From Trichostrongylus colubriformis (lineage: Eukaryota > Nematoda > Chromadorea > Rhabditida > Trichostrongylidae), in assembly GCA_963978905.1 (NCBI GenBank), contig OZ022259.1:44472727-44536726 (forward strand): a stretch of DNA of 64,000 bases. Direction: 5' to 3'. A model generated the notes under the pieces. It searched no databases, was not told the origin of the DNA, and saw only the letters and a list, made by a program, of their open reading frames with translations. Positions 33,820 through 45,719 of the stretch are shown one piece after another (position 1 is the first letter of the stretch; each line of letters starts with the position of its first letter). The translations under genes were made by a program, and so were the position numbers.

Positions 33820-36387
33820 ACAATACCGCTCACATTTTTTGAAAAATCGACGGTGGGCGACGGATTAAACGGCACAAACCGTCGCCCCGTCATAACTTTG
33901 TTAAAAATGAATAAAATGGGAAAAATCAGAAGCGGCAGATTCGTCTCGATGTGTCGAATTCAACGACCTATGAGATGTCTAATTTTGATTAGTAGGTCAC
34001 CAGCTTCTCGGTAAAAGCTGCAGAGATTTCTTTAAATTTACCCTCAGGCAAGACTCCGACCTCTTTCCGCTTGCATTCACATGTTCGATTGTTGCTCGCC
34101 CATATTCTGCACAAACATTATTTTTTAGTAAGTTACGTTCAAGTTTCAGGATACTTTTCAGCACGAAATTTCCACGAGATTTTCGAGTGTTTTTAGGCTC
34201 ATTTCTTTAGGATCGATGGACAAATTGAGAAGACAACACACCTATCATAGACTACTGGTTACGTACTGCAAGAATTACCTTGACTTCCGAATTATAGGAA
34301 ACGCTTCTTCTGTGATGAAGCTTCAAACATCGGTAAACGGCGTACTTTGAACGCTGGATAATTTTCCTTCTCTTTCCTGAAATAACATTTTGATCAATGA
34401 AAATCGCATAAGTTCTTCGAATACAACACCCTACACTTCCGAAAATGAAAGCGGCATTCAAACAATGTACAGAATCATGAATTTAAAAAGAGTGTTAATT
34501 GCACATGAAAGCATGAATGTGGACGTACACTAATTAATTTCAAACGAAACTTATACTGATGCATTTAATGTCAAAAATGCTGTTCATCGGTGTAAAGATC
34601 ATCTCACTGCGAACATTTTGAACTTTTACCACCGCTCTTGTATTCTTTTCAAGCGTTGTCGGCTCCAACGTCGCATGCTGACCCCTTAATTACCGTGCAA
34701 CGCTCAGCACAGAGAGGTCAGTAATACCTCGCGGTATTATCACATCACATGAATGCACACTATTGACTTTCAGAACCGCTTACTATTCTTACTTAGTGAT
34801 CCTCCCCCAGTTCTTCTTTTCCTTCTTTTCAGGGGCCAGTTTGCTTTAGTAACCGGTCGGAAGGAAGCAGAAGCACACAACTAATCACGAACACACGTCT
34901 GCAAACGGTGCATGCTTCAGAGGATTCAAACCCGTACGAATCATCACTCAATGAGTGCCTGCGAACAGCGGTCACTTGGCCTGCGCCATCCCACCGCTTG
35001 ATAAGGTAACTCTGTTTCCGAGCAAAGTGATAACGGACAGAGTGTGTTGGCATATGGAAACTCTCACAGTTGATGTCAATGAACAGTAACAAACCGACTC
35101 GTTAGAACAAGTGCGCTGCGGAATTATCACGTGAAGCTCTCTCAGTTGTTAGTTAGGAAACAAGCTGAAGTTAGGAAACATAATCGTGTTTCTGGTATTA
35201 ATGCACACAATGCAGAAATTACTCATTCAAATGATAAATACACAAAGCAGAATTTCGTAACCACCGATCACCCATAAACTGTTGAAACAGAAAATCACTC
35301 ATGAATGTTCAAGTCATACAACACACTATATAATAAATTTGAAGAAATTCATTATAAAAAAACCTCCATCTGAGCTAAACTGTACAAGGCTGCGAACCAG
35401 TTCCTTTGGTTCGAAGGGACCGTGAGCGGTTCTGAAGGTCAATAGTGTGCATTCATGTGATGTGATAATACCGCGAGGTATTACTGACCTCATCTGTGCT
35501 GAGCGTAGCACAGTAATTAAGGGGTCAGCATGCAGCGTTTGAGCCGACAACGCTTGAAAAGATTACAAGATTAGTGGTAAAAGTTGAAAACGTTCGCGGT
35601 GAGATGATCTTTACACCGATGAACAGCATTTTTGACATTAAATGCATCAGTATAAGTTTCGTTTGAAATTAATTAGTGTACGTCCACATTCATGCTTTCA
35701 TGTGCAATTAACACTCTTTTAAAATTCATGATTCTGTACATTGTTTGAATGCCGCTTTCATTTTGGGAAGTGTAGGATGTTGTATTCGAAGAACTTATGC
35801 GATTTTCATTGATCAAAATGTTATTTCAGGAAAGAGAAGGGAAATTATCCAGCGTTCAAAGTACGCCGTTTACCGATGTTTGAAGCTTCATCACAGAAGA
35901 AGCCCTTGCCTGTAATTCGGAAGTCAAGATAATTCTTGCAGTACGTAACCAGTAGTCTATGATAGGTGAGTTGTCTTCTCAATTTGTCCATCGATCCTAA
36001 CGAAATGAGCTTGAAAACACTCGAAAATCTCGTAGAAATTTCGTGCTGAAAAGTATCGTGAAACTTGAACATATTCACTAAAAAATAATGTTTGTGCAGA
36101 ATATGGGCGAGCAACAATCGAACATGTGAATGCAAGCGGAAAGAGGTCGGAGTCTTGCCTGAGGGTAAATTTAAAGAAATCTTTGCAGCTTTTACCGAGA
36201 AGCTGGTGACCTACTTATCAAAATTAGACATCTCATAGGTCGTTGAATTCGACACATCGAGAAGAATCCACCGCTTCTGATTTTTTCCCATTTTATCCAT
36301 TTTTAACGAAGTTACGACGGGGCAACGGTTTGTGCCGTTTAATCCGTCGCCCACCGTGGATTTTTCAAAAAATGTGAGCGGTATTGT
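33820..36387. repeat. Palindrome with arms of about 960 bp
   Basis: Left arm 33820-34783 and right arm 35432-36387 are inverted copies differing by scattered substitutions and small indels. Outer ends read ACAATACCGCTCACATTTTT and its complement; inner ends read TTGACTTTCAGAACCGCT and its relative. The loop is about 650 bp (34784-35431). No long frame is open in both arms, so the arms are probably not a coding duplication. The 9 bases outside each end do not match, so there is no visible target duplication. It may be a large foldback or Mutator-like non-autonomous element, or an inverted duplication. Confidence 0.85.
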
Positions 36388-38383
36388 GGACAAAGGTCAA
36401 CCAAAACTACTAAAGAAATGACCTTTCACATATATCTAGCGCTCGATGTCAGGGTGAGAGCAACCTTCCACCCAAAAAAAAAACTCATGAATTGCACATG
36501 TTGGAGGGAGGGTCTAGGACACTGAGAAGTGCTCCAGAGGAGTGAAGCTGTAAAAATGTACTAGTTTAGCACAGATTCACTAAGAATGATGTGAGCCAGC
36601 TGAGAAAACTCCATTGACAAAGATTATAGATAAAGCTATATCCAATAGACAGAGCTAATTCATGCTCTTACGACATCGGGCAACATCCGCAAGATTATTC
36701 AGGACTGCTCTCTTCAGGCCTGATCGGAAAGATCAGCAGAATCCATCGTACTCTTCGAATTCTGTGCCAAATGATTTTATCCTGTCTTTCTTTGCTTTTT
36801 AAAATGAAGTAGTTATTTTCACTAATAACGAACCCTTGCGAAGCAGATCCTCTCAACTTTTTCAAGTCCTTACAAGAAAAGTTGGGCGAAATGGCACCAC
36901 ACTGCAGTGAAGAGATAGCAGGTATCGTGGACTATTGTGGAAGGGTAAACATCGAATTCTCCACGTAGAGGAGTCTGCGGGAATTTACCAGGGAAGGGTT
37001 TTATCTTCCAATGAGCTATAGAAATGACGCCTTGATGGATCGATAGGGTACCGAATGCTAATCAAAAGTATTAAAACCAAAATCGTAAAATGCAGTTTCG
37101 ATGCTAGCCAGGAGAGACCAATGTTTGAGTGGAATGACTCATCGGTGGGCCACTCGGCCATCGAACAGGTTTACCCTGTATGCAGCATCGGGTGACCAAT
37201 GGAGTAGAAAAAGTTGACATCGAAAACAGTTGATGTCTGAGACTTCGTCATGGTATCATTACGCGGACACAGACTAAAGGCTCATTTTCACTCGGTGATC
37301 TCACACAAGGTCAAGTGCCGGGAAAATTTATTTTTGATGCTCCTTTCCAAATTTTCCTTGTCGGGGTACTCCTTGGCACCTCTTGTTTCGTAGTCTATCG
37401 CCTTGACCTTTTTCAAGGTAATCCTTGAGCACGCCTTTACCGGTGAGTGGTTATAAAGAAATGCATCAATTTGGCTATGCACAGCACATCACATCATGGC
37501 GTGTGATTGTGCGATACTCCAACGATATCAAGTAGTCAGTATCAACCATTTTCAGATGATTTCACCATGTCACTCGTGCAGTTTGTGCGGTGGCCGAACA
37601 GGCTTTTCAGAAACAGAACAAGAGGGTTCACCCTACCTTTCCCCGCTCGACAATCTCGAAAAGTTTCGAAAGGACAGCTCCAATCAACCACTTCTTGAAG
37701 AAGGATGAGAATGAGTAAAAAAAATTTTCGAAATAAGGTAATTGTCCATAGTCGCTTACACTCGCTACTCCCACAAAACTAACTTTGTACGCAGAGGCTA
37801 TTTAAAACACAACACCACACGGTTTGTCGCCTTATTGATTGGGCACAGAATAGACGTAAAATTTAATGGAAAATTGTTACCCTAAACGCGATTTTCATTC
37901 CTTCGTTGTCAGCAATATTTTCACTGAGGGTTAATGTTCCATTCAAAGATATGTTGAATTTCGGGATCTAAAATATAGGCAACCTTGAGTTGGATTATTG
38001 CTCTGGTGGTGGGGAGTGTAAGGAAAGACATACAGCGTAGAACGATAACATGCCTTTACATGCCTGAGCTGTCAATAACTTACAGTTGATATGATAAATA
38101 TTCCTCTATCGTGCAGCCCCTTCGTGTTTCATAGACAGTTAAGTAAACTAGGAAGCGCTTCTCCGCCACATGCCACCAATTTTAAGAAGAGCGCGATGCC
38201 GAACACGCATCAGTGGGACAATACCACCGTCCAGGTCTCGCATTCAGCCAAAGAATGGCTTCATTGCAATGAAGTTTAAGCGAATGATTTATAAACCTGT
38301 TTTTACATCGCAGTCACATTAAAAACCTATGAAGAATCATTGTTCGGCGAATCTATTGCAGTAAAAGGCAGTATAGGACCGTG
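36388..38383. other. No gene recognised
   Basis: Several frames of 60-70 codons occur (for example 37288-37482 minus, Lys-rich), none with a recognisable domain. No long repeat is seen. Confidence 0.45.
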
Positions 38384-39463
38384 AGTGAGCTGATGGAGGC
38401 GGTTATGATTGCTAGGGACAAGATCGATGAAGCAACTATCGCGAACCTGGCTCGAAGCATACCAAATAAGATGTCAGAGCTATCAGGTTTATTCATAATA
38501 AATCGGACAAGTGGTAGTGATGATTTCTAGAGATCATAACTCAGTAACGAATTAACGAAAATGGACGCGCGAGGTACCGTTGGAATGAGTATGGAAAGCT
38601 CTTCAAAGTACCGCAAAATAATCACTCCAAAGTAAATTCATTCCGCCACAATGCCGCACGATTTCAAGCGGTCCAGAGACCACATCCGCGACGTCATACT
38701 ATTTATATCGCTATCTGGCCAGGAACCCGCGGATATCGGCATACGTCTGATAGAAGTTCACAAGGAGCATGCCCCCGGCAGAAGTACACTGTAGTTGTAG
38801 CATTCGAAGTTTGCGTCAGGCGACTATTCCATCGAAGACGAAAACCGCGTTGGTGGAGCGTACACGGCGTGGAGTACTGGGAGCTGCTCGATGAAGGTAC
38901 CACAGTATCCGCCGACGTCTACGTTCGTCAATTACGAGAATTGAAGGCCAATGTCCAAAGTTCGCTACGGCGGCGGGCACATGTCTACGTCCTGCACGAC
39001 AACGTGTCTACTTCCACAGACCGCACTTCGCAAGATCGACCAAGGCCGAGCTGCTGTCGTACAGTTGGACCGTACTTCTATACCCACCGTACTCCCGAGA
39101 CCTGGCCCCTTCAGATTTCCACCTTTTCTCCCACAGCCAACGCCACCTGGACGGCCAAGACTTCAAAACTCGCGACGAGGTCAAGGCGGCACTCGGCAAC
39201 TTCTTCGAGCTCCAGCTTCCGGCCTTCTGGAGCAAGGGCATCCATGATCTGCCTATACCGTGGCAGAAGGTCATCGATAAAGATGGAGTATATTTCAAGT
39301 GAATCCCTGTTGTCGTAAAAAAGTTGTACGACAATGATTAAAATTGGTCAATTTGTCCGATTTATTAAGAATCAACCTAATATTTTGAGATTCTGGGAGA
39401 CCAACTATCTTTAGTTTAGGCTATATGCTTATACTTCATTAAGTGTCCACATAATTTTGGTAC
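38384..39463 (+). pseudogene. Tc1/Tc3-like transposase C-terminus, split
   Basis: 38384-38482 encodes DKIDEATIANLARSIPNKMS, which fits the C-terminal helix of Tc1/Tc3-like transposases (usual form LVxSMPRRxxxVI). The rest of the C-terminus, DSGRPTIF (like GGxTxY), continues only after the mariner insertion, from 39381. About 60 bp on, AAGTGTCCACATAATTTTGG resembles a Tc1-type terminal repeat. The catalytic core is absent. The identification rests on a short motif but the two halves join correctly across the insertion. Confidence 0.45.
38483..39380 (+). mobile_element. Internally deleted mariner
   Basis: Terminal repeats TCAGGTTTATTCATAATAAA (left) and the complement TTAGGTTGATTCTTAATAAA (right) end at a TA on each side (38481-38482 and 39381-39382), the mariner target duplication. 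Inside, the end of the helix-turn-helix region (KFASGDYSIEDEN) runs directly into the catalytic domain (YWELLDEGTTVSADVY), so about 80 residues including the first catalytic Asp are deleted. The second Asp is in VLHDN and the third in YSRDLAPSDFHLF. The frame ends at TGA 39300-39302 after several shifts. Confidence 0.85.
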
Positions 39464-40085
39464 AAATATTAGTATTCTCAAATAAAAGAATTGTAAAATC
39501 GCTCACGAAACTCTGTCAGATAAAGTATTATATCATCATCACATGCAAGGTATCTGACCGTGAGAAGCGGGTAATGCGGAAATGAGTCGCAGCTCCGTAG
39601 AACCAAAAGTCAAGGAGTCGACATATTATTTTTGGTACGGACTGTATGAGCACCTACTCGCAGTCATTCGGCATTCTACGGTGTGTTGACGTCACCTGAG
39701 CATCAGACAAGGTGGATGATGGTATAGAAGCGCAGGTTGTTAGTGGAACGATACGGTCAGGGTAGAAAAACCCACGTGTGGGCAAATAACTAAAGTGAAT
39801 GAAAAATTCTAACATTGAAGTGAATGAAAACTTCTAACATTGCTTTGCAAGACTTCGAACAAGTCACAATCACGTCACCCATCAGATAGGGGCAAAAGGC
39901 AGAGAACCGATGATGGACCGCGTCCTAAATAACAACAGACACCAAACTTCCATTGACTAATAGATTGCACAAGTGAATAAGTTTACTAGCATCAATAGCG
40001 ATTCAATAGCGTTCTTCACCATCATTCCTAGAAGACCTAAGCAGTGCACTTTACGCACTAGGTACATCGTGTAGCTGGTATTATA
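39464..40085. other. Nothing recognised
   Basis: No domain, RNA or repeat seen. It is the spacer between the Tc1-like remnant and the next mariner. Confidence 0.5.
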
Positions 40086-40828
40086 TTAGATTGTCCCTAA
40101 AGTCTTGTAGGATTTTTTTGATCATCACTTTTTATTATTTTTGCTTCCAACAAACACCAATCAGGCAACAATGTACTCACCATTGTTATCGACAACACTC
40201 TGCCCCCTCATAGGTAAATCGATAGTTCCCTCCTTCCAGAACTCTGGGTTCTGAGAGTCGAAGAAGTCAGCGATCGCCTTTGCAAGCATGTCATAATCAG
40301 CGAATTTTCTCTTGGCCAGGAAGGATTCAAGGGGATGGGTAAGGTGATAGCCAGATGGGGCAATCTCTGTAGAGTATGGCGGGTAGTGGCAGCACATCCC
40401 ATCCGGGCTCCTGCAGCTTGGCCCGACACTTCGCGACGCATGGGTGGGCGTTGTCATGGAAAAGGGTGACCGCGGACCTTCTCAGGCGCTTTTCTCGACT
40501 AGCGACGACGATCTGTTGGAGCTTGTGGGTGTATACGGAAGCGGGAACTGTCTCGCCTTGTGTCAGCACCTCTTGAAAAAGCATTCCTTCCGCATCCAGA
40601 AGGAGCAGAGTAGAATCTTCTTCAGATGGAGGTCGGACATGGGCTGCGTTGGCGGTTCGGCGTCACGTAGCAGCCAAAAGGCGCGGAATGCGTTGGTATC
40701 GTACATGTCCCAGCTATCATCGCCCGTAGCCAGATAGACGAGAAAGTCGTTGCGATGCGGGCGGAGTAGCAGCGATTGACAGATGCTCACACGGGCACTA
40801 TCGTGAGCATCCGTCAGGGCCTGACAGG

Positions 40829-42174
40829 GAAGGTCTTCCAACTCATGACGCGCTTTTTGAATGCCGTTTTTTGCATGTATGGGGGTACATACAGGAAGCA
40901 TATAACTGATGTCCATTTTTGCTGCGCGCCCTTACGAATGCCAAAAACGGGGTTGATGGTTCGATCCCCGCCGAGGTCAAATTTTTGCAAAATTTGGATT
41001 TTTAGTTTTTGGGCTCAAAAATACTTAAATATGAAAAATAAGTACAGTAATCACATTTAGAATTCCAGACTACCCTCTACTGTCAGTTTTCAGCAAGTTT
41101 GACAGTCCAGCCTTTTGACCTTTCAGCGCTCATAGCTCACGAACGAGGCGTTTTTGCGCAAAACGGATTTCATACTCGTGTTCAGGAGGTCGAACTACCC
41201 TTAGGGGTAAGTTTCCAGCCCAATCGAGGTTTTGACCCAAATTCGAAAATTTGGGCTGGGCGTCGTCTGTATACCTTCGACTGCACATTCGATGAAGGAG
41301 ACGGCGATATTTGTCCGGAAATTCTCTCTATTTCTCTTGCTCAATGCTTGGTAGGTGAAGATAAAGCGATAGGCACTCGTGCTGTGCATATTACATTGAT
41401 TTTCATCGGTTTTTGTTTGTCATTCTCTTGCACGAGTAGAAGGTGCACCATGCACCACCGCCAAACATACTTTCTCGAAGTTAGGGTCAAAATTTGGAAT
41501 TGGCTAGAAATGTGTACCGAAGGGTAGTTTGACCCCCTGGAAACGAATATGGCACTCATTTTGTGCGAAATCGCGAAATTCGAGCGCTACGGGCCCTTTC
41601 ATGTTCAAAAAGGTCACATCACCAAATTCATTGACAATTTGTAAATAGGGTCATTTTGGCATGCTGTCAACGGAAATTATAGTCATTTGGCATAAACAGA
41701 CATATGTGAAGATGAAACAGTGAAGGCAAAAAAAATGCAAAAGTTCTGCAACCTCGGGCTTCGAACCACCAACCTATGCACTTCGCCTGTTTGAGAGTCC
41801 ATCGTCGTATCCAGTAGGCCACCCGGTCGCCGCAGCAACAGTACGTCGGGGATCCGTTATTAAACTGCTACGTACTTTTAGTACATGGTGGAGACAAGAT
41901 TTTATTTTTTACCGTGTTTGACTTTGTTTTGGATGTGAAATAGACGAACTCCTTTGGATCTGCACGTGATCAAAGTTACAAGGGGTATGCGTTACAATAA
42001 GTGGGTTAAAATCGCCTTTTTGAGAAAAAAATTTTTTTCACTCCTTTCTTGGCATTTGTAGGAACGCACAGCAAAAATGGAAGTCAGTTATAAGTTTCAT
42101 GTAGGTACCCCCATATAATGGAAAAAACCGTTTTCCAAAAGCGCGTCATGACCTGAAAGACCTCCCTTGTGAGG
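40829..42174 (-). mobile_element. 1.35-kb foldback element C2
   Basis: Same element as C1 in opposite orientation, with ends GGAAGGTCTTCCAACTCATG and the complement of AAGGGAGGTCTTTCAGGTCA. Arms pair through most of the length; the right arm carries about 250 extra bases with a tRNA-like segment. Mariner sequence next to it reads, on the minus strand, GGACCTCAC before and GGCCCTGAC after, a possible 9-bp target duplication with two differences, as in Mutator-like elements. The 142-codon frame at 41099-41527 has no counterpart domain and probably is not a gene. Confidence 0.75.
41745..41835 (-). ncRNA. tRNA-like segment in C2
   Basis: On the minus strand GTGGCCTACTGGATACGACG matches an A box/D arm and GGTGGTTCGAAGCC a B box, as in C1. 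Stems are imperfect. A tRNA-derived remnant or internal Pol III promoter is likely. Confidence 0.5.
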
Positions 42175-42727
42175 TCCATCGCGACAGGACCTCCCGATAA
42201 CCGTGCTTGAGGAGGCGACGATCTACGGTTATGGGTGCTTGTCCATTACCCTCCGCCAGCTGGCGCATGATGGTCTCAGGATTGACGCGAACGGCGTAGA
42301 GTAGCGTCTCGTTGTCGATTGCGTGTGGGCGTCCCGTGCGTGGCTTGTCTTCCATGTCAATCTCGCCGTTGCTGAAGCTGATGAGCCAGCGGCGCACAGC
42401 CTCGTAGCTCACACATCCCTTGCCCAATGCAGCGTTGATGGACTCGCATGCTTCCGTTGCTTTGCTGCCCCAAGACCACTCACAGTAGATGACACCGCGT
42501 GTTGAGTGGGTATAGACTCCGGACACTGTAGCTCTCTCCACGGAATCTGGCGGGTCAATATGTATTTTACTAGAAAGCTTAGTGAACGTTCTACCATATT
42601 TTTGAACCGCTTAGAGCTGCCTTAAAGTGAACAAGAGTTATTGATTTTTTTTTGGAAAAATCCTACAGGACTCTTGGGACAACCTAGTATATACCATTCA
42701 CTTTGTATCCAAGTTCGACTTCCGTAA

Positions 42728-43856
42728 ATCTTGGCATTGTGTTTATTTATATGAATGTCTTCTCGAAGCCGTAACCAAGACGTTATCAAGTTTTTTCGGC
42801 TAACGTTTTGGCCTTGTCTTCTTCGTGAAAGCCCGGAAAGCCAAAGATAAGTGCGATTCATCCCCAAACACCATCTCGAACTTGCACAACAGTTCTACCT
42901 ATACCGGAAGAGTTTAGAAAAAAGTCGCGAACCACTACCACAGTGGGACTAACCTGTAAGTACAACGGACTGTCGCTAAGACCGCTATTCTAATTTAGTG
43001 GGTGGCTTTAGATGATCCGACCCTTCGGCATGAAGCCGATGGAGTATTTTAGGCTCACACAGGTTGAGAAATGGGGTAAGCTCGTTTGTTATGGCTATGC
43101 ACTCATCTTCCCTATTCATTGTAGGGCTTTTGGCTTTAATTGAAAATGGCTCCAAAGTTTTGCGCGCTGGAGTCTGGGGTTCACGTGACAGAATCCCTAC
43201 AGTCACCTCAAGCTCCACATCCCCATGGCATTGCAAGCGGTGAGCACCCAGAGTGATCTCAGGCCTCGATCTCTTTAGGCCATCGAGGTGCTCTTTGATT
43301 CTAGTGCACAGAGGCACAGTTTCCCTAATCAGGTAGAGCACACCTGACTCCTGGCTGTCACCTTCTTGTCTATTAGGACAGATCACACATTTAGAGCTTG
43401 CACACATGCGATCACCTTTTCGCCTTCATCGACCCCATCACACGAATGCCTTCTCATGGGTAGTCCAGGAAAAATCTGCTCTTTGGTGGTGGTGGGGGGT
43501 AGCCATTCGCCTGCGCTATCTTACGTCTAGCTCCAAAGAATCTGCTTTGTCCTGAGTGCCCGATGACATTTTTCCGGTCGTTCTTTATGATCGCCCGCTC
43601 AGTGTTCGAAGGGTGTGCCGACCGGAAATGGACCATGATATTTTTGCTACTAGGTTTCCTTTGCCAATTTGTTCGATGCCACCCAAGTTCAAGTCGCACC
43701 TGTACTATTAGGAAAGGAAGCCAGTAGTCCGGGCCTCTCTCGAGTGAATTGGATGTTCTCCGTCTGGTTGTTGAGCAGGTTGAAACACGTGTCAATTCCC
43801 TTCTGGTTCGATCAGACGACGAAGCAATCATCTATGTAACGGCGATGTAGAATGAT
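42728..43856 (-). pseudogene. Penelope-like element, RT tail and GIY-YIG (left copy)
   Basis: Minus strand. The end of a Penelope-type reverse transcriptase is followed by a GIY-YIG endonuclease. The RT catalytic box is YIDDCFVV near 43825-43850, followed by RT tail residues (KPSSKNIMVHFRSAHPSN) and then MCASSKCVICPN and GVLYLI. Compared with the right copy, about 14 residues after GVLYLI are deleted, removing the YIG half of the motif, so the nuclease cannot work. Frames are broken between RT and nuclease. The copy begins at the junction with the right copy at 43856 and lacks all RT upstream of the catalytic box. Confidence 0.8.
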
Positions 43857-45277
43857 CAGTGATCAGTGTCATCAAGGAATGTCTGGATTGTTCTATATCC
43901 AGATGGTGTGGGACAGATCAGGGGGCTAGCGATGGGCCGAGAGTTAGCTCCTGCACTAGCCATAGCCTAAATGTCCAGGATAGAGCAGACCCTACTGGGT
44001 CATCGACCCATTCCGTATTGCCGTTGCATAAACGACTGCTTCGTCATCTGCTCGGTTCATAATAAAATAGACACGTGTTTCGACCTGTTCAACAACCAGA
44101 CGGAGAACCTCCAGTTCACTCGAGAGATGTCCAAGGACTGCAGGCTTCCTTTTCTGAACGTACAGGTGCAACTTGAACGTGGGTGGTATGGAACAAAATG
44201 GTATAGGAAACCTAGCAGCAGAAATATCATGGTCCATTTCCGGTCGGCACACCCTTTGAACACTGAGCGGACAATCATAAAGAACGGCCAGAAAAATGTA
44301 ATCGGGCACTCAGGAGAAAGTAGATTCTTTGGAGCTAGACCGTAAGATAGCGCAGGCGAATGGCTACCCCTCCACCATCGAAGAGCAGCCTCTTCCTGGA
44401 CCACACATGAGAAGGCATTCGAGATATGGGGTCGAAGAAGGCGAAAATGTACCGCTCAGCATGCTATCAGCTCGGCCGTTAGGAGGGCTTTACACTGGTG
44501 TGGTCTCAACAATGCAGTCCGGGTGGTCGAAATTTCCTCAACGTCTCTGAGGCAACAGCTAGTCTGGAACCGAGGCTATGATCGCATGTGTGCAAGCTCT
44601 CATTGTGTGATCTGTCCCAATGAACGAGAAGGTGCCTGCCAGAAGTCAGGTGTGATCTATCTGATATCTTGCGAAGTCTGTGGAGATGGGTATATTGGGG
44701 AAACTGGGCAGCCTCTGTGCACTAGAATCAGGGAGCACCTCGATGGCCTGAAGAGATCGAGGCCTGAGACCCCTTTGGGTGCTCACCGCTTGCAATGCCA
44801 TGGGGATGTGGAGTTTGAGGTAACTGTAGGGATTCTGTCGCGCTAACCCCAGACTTCAGCGCGCAAAACTTTGGAGGCATTTTGATTAACGCCAAAAACC
44901 CTAAAATGAATAGGAAAGATGAGTACATAGCCATAACAAACGAGCTTACCCCATTTCTCAACCTGTGTAAGCCTAAACAAACTCCATCGGCCTCATGCCG
45001 AAGGGTCGGGTGATCTAAAGCCGCCCACTAGGTCAGAATAGCGGTGGTTCAGCGACAGCCGGTTGTACTTACAGGTTAGCCCCAATGTGGCTGTGGTTTA
45101 AGACCTTTTTCCAAACTCTTCCGGTCTAGGTAGAACTGTTGTGCAAGTTCGTGGTGTTTGAGGATGAATCGCACCTATCTTTTGCTCCCAGGCTCTGATG
45201 AAGGCAACAAGGCCGAAACGTTAGCCGAATAAATTTAATTATCATCTTGGTCACAGCTTCATGAAGGAAGACATCCG
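43857..45277 (+). pseudogene. Penelope-like element, RT tail and GIY-YIG (right copy)
   Basis: Plus strand. GLAMGRELAPALAIA (RT motif before the catalytic box), then CINDCFVICS where the left copy has YIDDCFVV (Tyr to Cys and Asp to Asn), then NLQFTREMSKDCRLPFLNVQ, and the nuclease with CVICPN...GVIYLISCEVC and YIGETGQPLCTRIREH. This GIY-YIG motif is complete, although upstream frames are broken. After the nuclease the 3' region carries a hammerhead-like core. The two copies point away from each other from about 43857. Confidence 0.85.
45191..45227 (+). ncRNA. Hammerhead-ribozyme-like core in the Penelope 3' region
   Basis: CTGATGA (45195-45201) is followed by a 3-bp stem GGC / GCC with a 6-nt loop, then GAAAC (45215-45219). 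This is the conserved hammerhead core; Penelope-like elements are known to carry such ribozymes in their terminal repeats. The left copy has the matching site decayed (CACGAAGA and AAAAC). Stems I and III are not clearly resolved by eye. Confidence 0.5.
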
Positions 45278-45719
45278 CTTTGTGCTTCTGTCCGTCGGTC
45301 TAATTGTCGGCATTCTGCCCGTCCAGGGAGTGACTGTGAGTAAGGAATGATAAAGCAAAGCAAGCACTCTAACAAAGTAATCATATCAGGTAGAAAAGGC
45401 CACGCCATGAAACAACAACTATCCGATGCGTTTCCTGACGCCGATGTCGAATCTGCTTTTGAGATTTGTCAGACGATTCTCTTAATGGAGTTATGTAACT
45501 TTTGCCATATGTACCGGTTCCACATCGATGTGTTCCTCGCCCACATTACCCCTCGCTCCAGATAAATACAAGGAAAGTTCATGAGATGTCAGCAGCAACA
45601 TAGCAAGGAGCTTAGGCGTGGTGACGGTAGAACTATGGATGGGATCCACGTGAAGGTCGTTTTTGCTTTCCACGAGGCTTTCTTTTCGATGCCTGCGAAA
45701 CATCTGCAAATATGTTACC
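45278..45719. other. Nothing recognised
   Basis: Short frames only. Confidence 0.45.

Larger units (their letters stand above)
40086..42687 (-). mobile_element. mariner split by foldback C2
   Basis: The ends TTAGATTGTCCCTAAAGTC (left) and the complement CTAGGTTGTCCCAAGAGTC (right) are flanked by TA on both sides (40084-40085, 42688-42689). Minus strand. The N-terminal helix-turn-helix is at about 42541-42185 (RGVIYCEWSWGSKATEA, then IDMEDKPRTGRP). The catalytic part is at 40829-40161. First Asp: YLATGDDSW; second: LFHDNAHPC. At the third, YSTEIAPSGYHL has Gly for the catalytic Asp of the family. One frameshift separates the last two. The C2 element splits the gene just after the WTS (usual WVPH) segment. 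It is dead by insertion and by the lost Asp. Confidence 0.85.

Noticed and set aside
34829..36135. ORFs in the large palindrome
   Set aside because: Frames open in one arm are shifted in the other and have no recognisable domain.
41099..41527. 142-codon ORF in foldback C2
   Set aside because: It crosses the centre of an imperfect palindrome and is not kept open in the C1 copy.
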